A program made the translations under genes and the position numbers. Source: an uncultured Flavobacteriales bacterium (GTDB lineage Bacteria; Bacteroidota; Bacteroidia; Flavobacteriales_E; Vicingaceae). Taken from it: 23,704 nucleotides of DNA. Location: positions 1 to 23,704 of the forward strand of contig CAJXRL010000008.1 of assembly GCA_913059105.1 (NCBI GenBank), given 5' to 3'. Below are positions 7,267 to 18,400 of this stretch, piece after piece. Under the pieces are notes generated by a model, which saw only the letters and a list, made by a program, of their open reading frames with translations, did not search any database and had not been told where the DNA came from. How positions within the stretch are numbered: position 1 is the first letter of the stretch; each line of letters opens with the position of its first letter.

Positions 7267-10200
7267 TTATCTTTTTAAAGTAATTACACCTTTAAAGTTT
7301 TGACTTGGGTTAGTTGCATTTTCGAAGTAGTAATAATAAATTCCTTCAGGTAATTGAGTTCCGTTGAAGGTTCCTCTCCAATCATTATTATAGTTACTAT
7401 CTTTTTCGTAAACGATCTCTCCATTAATACTGAATATTTTTAAACTAAAGTTTGAGTACAATTCAATATTTTGAATTTTCCACTCATCATTTCTACCATC
7501 ACCATTTGGGGAGAAATAACTAGCTACTGGTAAACTTGCTTCAATCAAATCTAATATTTCGATGTTAATGGTGGCGGTATCTTTCAATCCCCCTGCATCT
7601 GTGACTTCAATTTGAATGTCGTAAGATTTGTTGCTTTCATAATCGAAAGTTCTTGACGATGTTAATTCAGCGCTAATAGCACCAATTCTGTAGTCTATCT
7701 GATTGTCTAAAATTTTATAACTGAACGTTTCATTTGCATCCATATCTTGGGCTGTTACAGTTCCGAGAATGGTATTTGGAGTGCTGTTTTCAGCTATTGA
7801 AAAGAATTGAGCATCAATGCTTGGCTTTTCATTTCCATTTGTCAATGCTATGTTGAACGCTTTTTCTAAGTTCCCACCTTGATTATCTGTTGTTCTAATT
7901 CTAATCGAATAATCTGGCTGCGTTTCAAAATCAAAAAAGGCATTTGTTTTCAACTCATTTCCATCAATTACGAAACTAGCATTTCCGGCATCTCCTGAAC
8001 CTGCAACTAAGCTGTAAGTGAAACTGTCTGCTGGATCTTCATCAATACTTGATAAAATAGCTAATCTAGTCCCAATTGGAGCTATTTCATTAATCGAAGT
8101 GTCTGATAGTAGGATGTCAGTTGGTAAATCATTTTGGTTGATTATTCGAATTACAAAGCTGCTTTGAATTGTTCTACCTCCTTTATCTGAAGATTGAATT
8201 CTTACACTTCTAGTTTGTCCGCTATTGAAATTTAAAACAGAATCGACTTCTAACAAACTACCGTTAATTCTGAAAAGGGCATTGTCATTTGCTCCTTGTC
8301 CAGCAACTAAACTGTAAGTGAAGTTGTCAGTTCCATCTGCATCCGTTGTATTTAAATCTGCAACAAAAGTTCCAACCGAAGATTTTTCTAAAAGACTATC
8401 AACAGAAATTGCCAATGCAGTTGGAGCATCATTACTATCTACTACCGTGACCGTTAATTGGCGACTAAAAGTAGTTCCTATATTATCTCTTGTTTGTACT
8501 TCAATTACATATAGATTTTTAGTTTCAAAATCGAAATTTCTTCCAGTTCTTAATTCATTGCCTGAGATTATGAAAGAGGCGTTATCATTTGTTCCAAGGT
8601 TTGCAAAAGAGTAACTAAATGAATCAGTGCTGTCTTTGTCAACAGTTGCGAAAGCCCCGATCAAAGAACTCTGAGGTAGATTTTCCTTAAAGTTATTTGG
8701 CGTTAAACTAATATCTGTTGGTACATCATTACTGTTTGTTATATTAACTGTGAAGGCTTTTTCAGTAGATAATCCACCCTGGTCAGTTGATCGAACACGA
8801 ATGCTATGTTGTCGCTGCGTATTATAATCGAATAAAACATTGCTTTTTAACTGGTTTCCTGTAATAATAAAATTGCCGTTGTCAACATCTCCAATACCCG
8901 CAAATAGCTGGTAAGTAAATGTTTGCATAGGGTCAATGTCAGATGTTGAGAAGTCGCCAATCACCGTATTTATTGCAGTGTTTTCGGGAGTTGAAGCATT
9001 ATCTACAGAAATGTCAGTTGGTGCATCATTCACATTTTGCACAAATAAACTGAATGTCTTTTCAAAAGTTGTATTCCTAGAATCAGTAGTGCGAATTCTA
9101 ATACTTAATTGGGTTTTTACTAAAACGTCAAAAGAAGCATTTGAGAATACACTGTCGTTGTTAATTACAAACCCTGAGTTATCGTCTGCTCCAGTTCCAT
9201 TTACTAATGAATAAGTGTATGTGTCTACTGCATCTTGATCAACTGAGCTTAATCTGCCTAAGAATTCACCAATTGGCTGCTTTTCTTTAATGCTGTTAGC
9301 AGAAAGAATTAAATCAGTTGGCGTATCATTCGTGTCGTTCACATTAACAAAAAGTTGTCGGCTGTACGAACCTCCATTTCCATCGCTAGTCTGAATTTGA
9401 ATAAAATAAACTGCTTTAGTTTCAAAATCGAACGACGCTGATGTTCTTAATTCATTTCCAACTATGGCAAAGCTAGCGTTATCATTTGCTGAAAGGTTTG
9501 CAAAAGTGTATATATGATTATCATTTGCGTCAGCATCTACACTTGCAAAGTTTCCAATTAAGGTATTTGCCGGTAAATTTTCATTGATGTCTGAAGGAGT
9601 TAATGAAATATCGGTTGGAGCATCATTAGCATTCGTAATTGTAATTGGAAAAGCCTTTTCAAAAAACAAGCCTTGTGCATCTGTTGTTCTTACTCTAATT
9701 GAATAGGCAGTTCTTACGTTCACATCAAAAACTGAGTCTGTTTTTAAAGCGTTCCCTATAATTTTGAAATCATCGTTATCTGCATCACCTACACCGGGAA
9801 CAATCGAATAACTGTGCGTATTTCCTGTGTCAGGGTCTAAGGTCGTGAATATTCCAACTGTAGTGTTCAATGTAGCATCTTCAGATACATTTGAGTTCGT
9901 CAAGTTAATATCTGTAGGAGTGTCGTTCGCATTTATGACTTGAACTAGAAATGATTTCTCTGTCATTAAACTACTAGCATCAGTACTTCGCACTCTAATG
10001 TTGTAATTTACTCGACTTTCATAATTGAAAATAGCATTCGTAAATAAGCTATCATTTAAAACTTGAAAGGAAGTATTGTCTGTTGAGTTAATTCCACTCA
10101 CAAGAGAGTAAGAGAAGTTATCATTTGCATCTTCATCTATTGAACTGAATATGCCAATAAATGAATTAATGGGGCTATTTTCTGCAATTAAGGTATTGTT

Positions 10201-12417
10201 AATTAGAATATCAGTTGGACCGTCAGTTGTGTCCTTAATGCTAACGTTGAATTGCTTGTCGAAAGTTCCACCGTTCCCGTCGCTAGTTCTTACTAAGATA
10301 AAGTAGCTGCTTTTTACCTCAAAATTGAACGTTGCAGTTGATCTTAATTCGTTACCAACTAAAGCGAAAGATGCATTATCATTTGTTCCGGTAACAAAGC
10401 TGTACGTATGTGTATCGGCCGCATCCGGATCAGCAGTAGAGAAAGTACCAATTGATGTATTTGGTGGTAAACTTTCAAAAATACTATCATGAGAAAGTAG
10501 GATATTAGTAGGTGCATCATTTGAGTTAGTAATGTTGATCGTAAAAACTTCTTGATAAACCCCACCAAATCCATCATCTGCTTGAACTCTTACAGAATAA
10601 CTACTTCTAATATTTACATTAAAAGCAGTGTTGGTCAGAATTTTATTAGCAGAAATAGAGAAAGACATGTTGTTTGTATCGCCAATTCCCGCAACTAAAC
10701 TATACGTGTGATTATCTCCTGCATCGGCATCTGTTGTGGTAAGAAAACCAACTTCAGTTCCAATAGGGGTATTTTCCGAAACAATGTTGTTAGAAAGCAC
10801 CATATCAGTTGGAACATTGTTAATGTCTTTCACAAAAATGGTGAATGCCTTTGAAAACGTACCAGAGTTGCCATCGTTTGTTTCTATCCTAATGGCATGC
10901 GATGCTTGGCTATTCAAGTCAAGAACTTGCGTTGTAAATATCGAATCGTTGGTAATACTAAAGTTTCCATTATCTGCAGCGCCAATTCCATTTACCAACG
11001 AATAGGTAAAAGAAGCATTCACATCTTGGTCTGTCGTAATCATTTCTGCCACAAAAGTTCCAATTGGCATATTCTCATCTACGCTGCTGTTTGATAGTTG
11101 TACGTCAGTAGGAGCATCATTGGCATCAATGACTCGAATGGTCAATTGCTTGGTATAGGTTCCTCCATTTAAATCATTTGTCTGAACGTAAATGAAATAT
11201 ATGTTGGTTACTTCAAAATCGAAAACTTCTTTTGTTCTTAATTGATTTCCTACAATGTTAAAATCACCATTGTCATTTCCTGCTACGTTATCAAAACTGT
11301 AAGCAAAGGTTTGACTTGCATCTTCATCTGTAGTTGAAAGAGTTGCAACAACCGTGTTCTTTGCCATATTTTCTAAAACAGAATCTGCAGTTACTAAAAC
11401 GTTTGTTGGAAAATCGTTGATATCGTTAACCGTGATTTTAAATGTGTCTACAAATAAGTTATTGGCCTTATCGGCAACCTGCAATCTGATACTATAAGTC
11501 GATTTAGTTTCAAAATTGAGAGCAGTATTTGCTCTAAGTGCAGCACCGTTTAAGTTGAATGCCCCATTGTCAGCACTTCCTGCTCCTGCTACAAACGAAT
11601 AGCTGAATGCTTCGTTTGCATCAGTATCAGAAGTAGTTAGATTCCCTACAGTGAAATTTGTCGATTGGTTTTCATCAATTTGATTGTTAGATAAACTTAA
11701 CGCCGTTGGAGCATCGTTTACATCTTTCACAGAGATAGTGAAAGGCGAATCATAGCTGCAACCAAAATTATCAGTTGTTCTTAACCGAATTGCATAGCTG
11801 GAATTGTTCTCAAAATCAGCTGTAAAATTTGCAACTAAGTCAGCTCCTGAAATGCTAAATAAACCGTTATGAGTGCTTCCTGTTCCGCTAACTAAACTGT
11901 ACGTATGCGATTGTCCAGCATCAGGATCTGTAGTAGAAAGTGTTCCAACGACAGTTGCAGTTACCTGGTTTTCTAGCAATGTGTCTGAAGTTATTGCGAT
12001 TAAACTTGGTTGAACGTTAGTTCGAATATCCCAAGGACTTACAGGACTACCAAAAATAGCATTGTCTTGAAACGCAATAGTATCAATACTATTATAAATA
12101 GAATCAGTAGCTTGATCGTAAAATCTAAAACTAATTTGCTCGCCATTTACTACATCACTATAAACAGTCATACTCGCTTCATATCGAGAACCAATAACAG
12201 TAGAAGTATAAGCAGTTCCACGAAGTGAATCCCCTACAAATGCGCCTAATTGATTAGAAGGACTTTGTAACTCTGAGCAATTTAAATCTAAAATAGCAGT
12301 TACAGTCATGCTGTACTGAAATTGATTGGGGTTAATTGACCAACTGGGAGCTTGTGCATGTATAAAACCTGAAACAAGTAGTAAACAGGCGAATGCAAAT
12401 GATTTAATAACTTTCAT
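7267..12417 (-). CDS. Giant cadherin-repeat surface adhesin with type B T9SS sorting domain
   Basis: 1716 residues. A signal peptide (1-21, ending FIHA) is followed by a domain at about 25-135 with YSMTVTAILDL, QLGAFVGDSLRG, ASMTVYSDVVNGEQISFRFY; a related domain occurs in the neighbouring giant. Residues 138-1628 are 15 cadherin-like repeats of 94-103 residues, each with an EN near its start, a D.DA calcium-ligand motif, F.YS..., FDFE, IRVRT.D and a closing ND.PTD. Residues 1629-1716 form the type B (gliding-motility-associated) sorting domain, with FSPNGDGRND, W.I.NIELY, NDWRGTFNGTQLPEGIYYYY and GVITLKR. The protein should be exported by Sec, then across the outer membrane by T9SS, and shown on or released from the cell surface; calcium-stiffened repeats suggest adhesion. 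The PorP/SprF gene 48 bp downstream is the expected partner, and the other giant lies 53 bp upstream. Ligand unknown. Confidence 0.95.
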   Translation of the reverse strand: MKVIKSFAFACLLLVSGFIHAQAPSWSINPNQFQYSMTVTAILDLNCSELQSPSNQLGAFVGDSLRGTAYTSTVIGSRYEASMTVYSDVVNGEQISFRFYDQATDSIYNSIDTIAFQDNAIFGSPVSPWDIRTNVQPSLIAITSDTLLENQVTATVVGTLSTTDPDAGQSHTYSLVSGTGSTHNGLFSISGADLVANFTADFENNSSYAIRLRTTDNFGCSYDSPFTISVKDVNDAPTALSLSNNQIDENQSTNFTVGNLTTSDTDANEAFSYSFVAGAGSADNGAFNLNGAALRANTALNFETKSTYSIRLQVADKANNLFVDTFKITVNDINDFPTNVLVTADSVLENMAKNTVVATLSTTDEDASQTFAYSFDNVAGNDNGDFNIVGNQLRTKEVFDFEVTNIYFIYVQTNDLNGGTYTKQLTIRVIDANDAPTDVQLSNSSVDENMPIGTFVAEMITTDQDVNASFTYSLVNGIGAADNGNFSITNDSIFTTQVLDLNSQASHAIRIETNDGNSGTFSKAFTIFVKDINNVPTDMVLSNNIVSENTPIGTEVGFLTTTDADAGDNHTYSLVAGIGDTNNMSFSISANKILTNTAFNVNIRSSYSVRVQADDGFGGVYQEVFTINITNSNDAPTNILLSHDSIFESLPPNTSIGTFSTADPDAADTHTYSFVTGTNDNASFALVGNELRSTATFNFEVKSSYFILVRTSDGNGGTFDKQFNVSIKDTTDGPTDILINNTLIAENSPINSFIGIFSSIDEDANDNFSYSLVSGINSTDNTSFQVLNDSLFTNAIFNYESRVNYNIRVRSTDASSLMTEKSFLVQVINANDTPTDINLTNSNVSEDATLNTTVGIFTTLDPDTGNTHSYSIVPGVGDADNDDFKIIGNALKTDSVFDVNVRTAYSIRVRTTDAQGLFFEKAFPITITNANDAPTDISLTPSDINENLPANTLIGNFASVDADANDNHIYTFANLSANDNASFAIVGNELRTSASFDFETKAVYFIQIQTSDGNGGSYSRQLFVNVNDTNDTPTDLILSANSIKEKQPIGEFLGRLSSVDQDAVDTYTYSLVNGTGADDNSGFVINNDSVFSNASFDVLVKTQLSIRIRTTDSRNTTFEKTFSLFVQNVNDAPTDISVDNASTPENTAINTVIGDFSTSDIDPMQTFTYQLFAGIGDVDNGNFIITGNQLKSNVLFDYNTQRQHSIRVRSTDQGGLSTEKAFTVNITNSNDVPTDISLTPNNFKENLPQSSLIGAFATVDKDSTDSFSYSFANLGTNDNASFIISGNELRTGRNFDFETKNLYVIEVQTRDNIGTTFSRQLTVTVVDSNDAPTALAISVDSLLEKSSVGTFVADLNTTDADGTDNFTYSLVAGQGANDNALFRINGSLLEVDSVLNFNSGQTRSVRIQSSDKGGRTIQSSFVIRIINQNDLPTDILLSDTSINEIAPIGTRLAILSSIDEDPADSFTYSLVAGSGDAGNASFVIDGNELKTNAFFDFETQPDYSIRIRTTDNQGGNLEKAFNIALTNGNEKPSIDAQFFSIAENSTPNTILGTVTAQDMDANETFSYKILDNQIDYRIGAISAELTSSRTFDYESNKSYDIQIEVTDAGGLKDTATINIEILDLIEASLPVASYFSPNGDGRNDEWKIQNIELYSNFSLKIFSINGEIVYEKDSNYNNDWRGTFNGTQLPEGIYYYYFENATNPSQNFKGVITLKR
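7534..12006 (-). repeat. Array of 15 cadherin-like repeats with a three-repeat super-period
   Basis: Repeat boundaries by residue are 138, 241, 341, 440, 540, 640, 738, 838, 938, 1037, 1137, 1237, 1336, 1436 and 1535, ending at 1628. Repeats 3, 6, 9 and 12 are 98-99 residues and share a shortened YSF..-NDN.SF..VGNELR core and YFI.VQT. Repeats 4, 7 and 10 share ..NDS.F. in the same place. Repeats 5, 8, 11 and 14 share a G.GD..N turn, and 5, 8 and 11 end ITN.ND. Units 3-5, 6-8, 9-11 and 12-14 are thus four copies of a block of 298-299 residues. The units run 11397-10501, 10500-9607, 9606-8710 and 8709-7816. Confidence 0.9.
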
Positions 12418-12470
12418 ATTTATAGTAATTCTAGTTGTGTAATTGGGTGTATATTATTGTTGTTATAGTA

Positions 12471-15400
12471 TTATTTAATCCTAACTAATTTTTCTGTAAT
12501 CACTGTTTCTCCATCTGTGAACTTCAAAGTATATACTCCATTTGCTAAGAAGTACAGTTCAGCTCCATTCAGGTGCCATTTTCGGGAATCATTAACATTT
12601 CTGCTGAAAACAACTCTTCCGCTTTTGTCGATTATTTCAACTTGTCCATTTTCAGAGATAGTTTTTGGAGCAACTATCGTTACAAAACCAGAGAATGGAT
12701 TTGGATAGCTGTATTGCTCGTTTTCATCTTCTATTGTTAATTGTACCTTAAATTGGTCGCAATCTATGTCAGTAAATAAATCAAATCGTAAAGGTTTGTT
12801 CACTTCTCCTTGAACTTTATTTTTTTCAAAGTCAAGTTTTGCATCAACAACCATTTGTTCCCCAGTTGTTTGGTTAATCATTCTGAAATTATATGTTTCA
12901 TTTCCATTACCAAATATGGTGATAAAAAATTCATGACCCAACGCATCATTAATAAATTTAGTAGAGTTAACCCATCCTCTTAAGTCGTCATTCTTAAATG
13001 CCGCTAAGGCCCAATCTTTGTTTTTTAACAATTCCTCGCAAGTGTTAATTTTAACAATTGCATTGGTACTTGCCTCAAATAGATTTGGATTAAGTGCATA
13101 TAGGCGAGGTAAAACATTCTCAAGTTTTTGTTGAACTGGTGTTTCTTTAAGTCTTAATAAACCTCTTCTTGGATAAACAAAGGTTGAGCTGTCAGCAGAT
13201 TGAAGTAAATACCCTTCAGTTGGTTCCATCGTTGTTAAACTTCCAATCCAACCTAGGGTAGATAAATATACGGCAAAAGCTTGTTGAGACTTAATTAAGT
13301 CTCCATCTGAGGCATTGAAGTTTGCTAATGCAGAATTAATCTCAATGTTTTTAGTAGAAACAAATCCAATTCTATTCCAACCTTGAACGACGCTTATCGG
13401 CAACGTATCAGGGTCAATAGCTAAACCTTTGTATTCTAATGTATCCTTGTTTGTAATGTAAATCAAGTAAGACTGATCATTATTTAAGCCATTTCTTGTT
13501 AATCCTCCTGACCATCCTAAATAAGGGCCGCCAAACTGAGCAAAAGAATTATTCCCAATTGTTTTCACAACATCTCCTGTGCTAAAGTTCATCCCTTGAA
13601 AGAATGAATATAGGCTAGACATTTTGTTGTCAGTTAATGGGAAAGAAACCCAATTCCAACCAGCGTTAAGAACAATAGGTTTTGCTAGGTTATTTACCGC
13701 ATCAAAAACTTGTGGGCTTAGTATGCTTCCTGTTAATGAATTCTCTACGAAATACAGATTAGGTGTCACATTTTCATGTAACTCTCCTTCTGAAGCATTC
13801 CAAACTTTGAAATAAACAGAATCTGCATTGTTACTATACACATCTAAGAAACCAATGTACTTGTCTAAACTTGGAACATATTGAAGATTGGTCTTTCCTC
13901 TGATCTCATTGTTGATATAAGCAACTAAAATGTCTTCGTCGTTAACACTAATATTTCCATTAATAGCAATTTGACCAATAACATTCATGCTCTTGGCGTA
14001 AAGGCTGTTGTCAAAGGCAAAACTCGGAGCCGTTTTTCTAACTTTCAGTTTTACCGATAATTTCTCATTGTATCCAAAATCAGTTGAGAGTAAAAGGTCC
14101 TCATTGTACGTTCCAATATTTAATGCAGGGTTTACTGTAAAGCTAATTGCTTGTGCACTTTGAGGGGAAATTGCTCCGCTTGAAGGAGAAACGGTTAACC
14201 AAGCTGGAATGTTGCTAATAGTAAAGGTTTTAAGTTCTCCTCCGCTATTTACCACTCTACTTGTAAATGTTAATGTATCGTTAAACTCCTTATTTAAATT
14301 TTTCTCTACATCTTGCCATTTTACCTGATTTTTGTTGATGTATGCGATCCATGTTTTTGGTGATTGCATTTTATTACCATGCAAATCTTTAATGTTTCTT
14401 ACCGAAATATTAAGTGTTACATTTTCAATATTAGCAGGAGCTTCATTAGTATTAATAACAATCTTGTCATTGTTTACACTCCAAGTAAAGTTTATATTCT
14501 TAACAGGCCTTTGTAATGCAATAGCAGGCGATTGAGCTGAAGTAACAACCGCTCCATTCTTTGCCACTAAGTCTAATAAACTAAGTGATCCATCCATGAA
14601 ATTTGGGGTAAGGCTCGGTACGCCAAATCCATCAACTTGATAGTTTTCGAATGGATAATAAACCATTAAACCGAATTCATCTCCTTTTAATCGGTTAAAC
14701 ATGTCAAGGTCTAGATTATCTTTTAATCGGGCCGAATTCCAAATTCTAATTTCATCCATCGAACCAGAGAAGTATTGATCAAAAGCTTCTGATACTCCAT
14801 TATAAGTATACCTGGCACCAACAGCAAGTTGAGGAGCACCAAAACCGTAAAAGTTGTCAGCACTCAATGTGTTTTGCTGAAGTCCGTCAATGTAGGCTGT
14901 AGCGTTTGCTGCTCTGTTAACCACTAATGCAAAGTGATGCCAATTATTATCGGCATAATTTGTACTTACGGCCGTGAAATCTGTACTGTCATTTTTAACA
15001 TGGATGGTATTGTCTGTTGCCAATTCAATATTCCAGCCATTTCTGTTTAAATCATTAGGAGTAAATCTACCTCCTCCGTTTGAAAGGAAGGTCATTGGAA
15101 TAGAAGACCCACCTGAAGTTTTGAACCAGAATTCTATAGTGAGGTCCATTTCGTGAGAAGTTGCAACTGTTCCAGCGCTGTCTAACACAGCATAGGCGTT
15201 GGTTGTTCCATCAAATGAAGCGCTGCTACTTTTTGGACTTAACTCCCATTGTGCATTAACTTCTGCATTCCTTCCTCTCGCTTTGTCTTCAGCAAGAGCT
15301 CCTCTTCCTTCTTCCATTGGCCAATAACCTACTAATCCCGGTTCTCTGCCATTAAGGTTAATATTCAATCTACTTGATATTACTGAATTGGTGAGTGCTC

Positions 15401-18400
15401 TGTTCCAAATTCTAATTTGATGGGCACTTCCGTTAAAGAAATCAGAATTCGTTTGTGAGTTTTTACCAAAGTATGTTTTACCTCCACTTGTGAATGAAGA
15501 GAAAAAGTTACCATTGGTACTGGACTGTGCAGCGGAACTGGACCTGGCGACTATCTCCAAATTCAGATTTGGCTTATCATAAATAATAGAATAATGTTGC
15601 CAAGTGCTATCGTCTAAAATGCTAAAAACAGAACTGTATGTCTGGTTTCCAACCGTAACTTCAATATTGTTTGTAGAGTTAAAACCAATTGCGAATAAGT
15701 TGTTTGGAGTGTTTCCTTGTGAGACCATAACTTGTTTCGTTCCCAAAAGGTCTCTTTTTGCCCAAAACTCAACAGTGAAGCTTCCAGCAGCAAAATCAAA
15801 ACCATTTGCTATTTGAAGGTATCCCGTGGCACCATCAAAAGAAACCGTTTTATCATGTCTTACTTCTTGTCCATTAACAACTCCGGATAATTGAAAGTTT
15901 TCAATAGTCATAGATCCTGCTTCAATAGGTTCATTAAACTGAATAGTAATGTCATCATTTGGATCTAGAACTCCATCGGCTGGGGTTGGTGTTCCAAAGG
16001 GGTGAGGATTAACCCGATCAGCAATTCCTCCAATCACGGTTGAAAAATCATCTTTATCAGGATTCCCAGGAATTTTACAAGTTGCAACTGTTCGCAATTG
16101 ATAGTTTTGGTCAATTAATTGAGCCATGTCAAAATCATAAGCAATAAAAGATTGATTCCTTGGAATTAAATTTGCTGAAGGATGATTTGGATACCTAGTT
16201 TTAATGTTAACTGTATCTGCAAACCATTCTTCAGACAACGGAATCCATGAAGATTGCGCTGAAGGCTTATATTGAATGCCAATTTTTTCTAAGCCTCCAT
16301 AATTTATATCGTAACCAGAAAGTATAATTGGCAAGGTATTATTGAAACTATTGTTTAATACAAATTGATCTCCTGGATCTGAGATATTAACTTCAGTACA
16401 AGAAGGTAAGAATTGAACTGAAATATATACCGTATCTGCAATATCATCTGCGTTTGCAGTTCCGAAAGAATATTGACATTCAGAATGGAAAACTAAAGCG
16501 ATACTATCATATCTAATGTGATTAGGGCCTTTTTCAATTTCGAGCTGTTTTGAGATAGAAGTCCCTGCAGGCACAGGAAACGATCTGTTTGGATTGATAC
16601 CATCAATCTTAATTTTAGCACCATTTGGGTTCGTACTCTCTAATACTTTCAAGCCATATACTTGATCTGCTAAACCGTCGTTAATTAAATTAATTGTAAA
16701 TACTCCCGCGGACTGGGCAGGGACATTAAACAGAGTACTTGGACTTGCAGTAATTCTTGGCTGCTCTAATTGGATTGTAGCTAAATCAATTACAGTTCCT
16801 GGACGATAGTATTTTGTTCTTGCTTCACCTTGATAAGGACAAGAAGTACTGCCACCAAGCGTTTTAAATATTGGACCGTATCCATCTTTCGAGTTGAATA
16901 CGTCAACGGTGAATTCATCACCGCCCTCAGGGTCGTCCATGGTGTAACTAAATGTGGTGGTAGTCGACTTAGTTGTATTAGTTGATGTTGTATTTGAATA
17001 GTTCATATTCATACCCATTTCAACTGTTGCCCCATTTCCTGCAATTTCAAATCCTACGCTTATGGCGAGTTCAGCATTGATGCTATAGTTAATTGCTAAC
17101 GATTCAGATTCTTCGCGCGAACTCGATGTAGTCTTACTTACGGCTGCTCCTGCCGTGACTGTTAAGTTCTCTTCAAAGTTAGAAGAAGAAGCAGTAGAAA
17201 GTACTTTTTCTCTTTCATTTCTAGCGATGGCATCCTCCCATAATTTAATTTGTTGATTGTACCACCATACGCTATCAGTTCCTAAAGTTAATCGTATTCT
17301 TTTCGTTGTTGGAGCCGTATCTCCGAAAAGAGTATCGGTTATAGTTGAATCAACTGTGCGGTAACCAAGGTAACGGTAACTAACTCCCATAGAATCTGCA
17401 GTGGTGTTTTTTTCGTACTCAGGTGTTGGACCAACACCAATACCAACAAAGTCAGGATGATCATTACTTTTTCCGTAATTCGGATCACCTGCAGGTAATA
17501 CGTTTATATACCTATTTGAGGCTAAAAGTTGATTTCTAAGAGCAACCAATTTTGGAATTGTAGACTCTTCGATGCTCGCCTGTGTAAAAATGAACTCTGT
17601 ACCAGATCCTCCTGGCACAGTAAACATGGTCTTAGTGGAACCAATTTTGAAGCCTTTACCTCCATAGGATAAAACACTTCCGAAGCAAACGCTGTTTCCA
17701 TTTAGACATTCAGAAGTATCTATTAAAGTAACCACTTGAGATAATCCAAAAGCCATGTTTAAAGAACGGCCAAAGAATACATCGGCCCCTGCTCCAACAA
17801 AATCAGGATCTGCACTCGTATTTAAAGCAACAGACCGAGTAACAGATTCCACTAATTCGTTAGAACTAGTAACGCTTGCTTCAATACTTGTACTTGCTTT
17901 TGCTGAAGCCGCAACCTCTACTTCAGTAGTATACCCTAGACCTACAGAAAATTTAGTTCCTAACTTTATTTCAGCACCTAAGCTGACTCCTATTCCTCCT
18001 GAGTTTTCAAAAGTACTAACCGAAGTGCGGGTAACATCTTTCTCCCATGAAGAAAAACTATTTGATCCTGGAGGATCTCTTAAAACCATTGTTACAACTT
18101 GAGGACCTGTGGTTGCAAAGGAGTTCCCGAGTGCTTTTCCCCCAAATATAACTCCTCTAAAAAAATCTTGAGGGAGGGGATCGGCAGAATTTGGTAGCCA
18201 AGAAACAGTAGCAGTGGGGGTTACTAAGTCTAATTGAAACGTCTTAGAAAAACTATAAGCAGGCGTGGTAGCATCTTGAGCAGTATTGGCTTGTCCGGCA
18301 ACAAATTTATATTCCTGAGTTCCACTAAATTTATCTTGAGGTCTAATGGTAAATTCTGCAGCAAGTTCAGTGGCCAGATTATTTGTAATAAGAAATTTCC

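Noticed and set aside
8318..11094. Plus-strand open frames opposite the cadherin repeats (for example 8318-8614, 8936-9214, 10736-11005)
   Set aside because: They recur in the same phase against the repeated coding sequence and share endings such as P.PFTNE, the antisense reading of the repeated YSLV.G.G motif; they are shadows.
7267..12417. Calling the cadherin adhesin SprB, the gliding adhesin
   Set aside because: It shares the type B sorting domain and a PorP/SprF neighbour with SprB, but many such pairs exist, and nothing here shows a gliding role.
16800..18060. Naming the beta-rich region an aerolysin or MACPF toxin domain
   Set aside because: Only composition and strand alternation suggest it; no diagnostic family motif could be identified by eye, so it is left as a finding to test.
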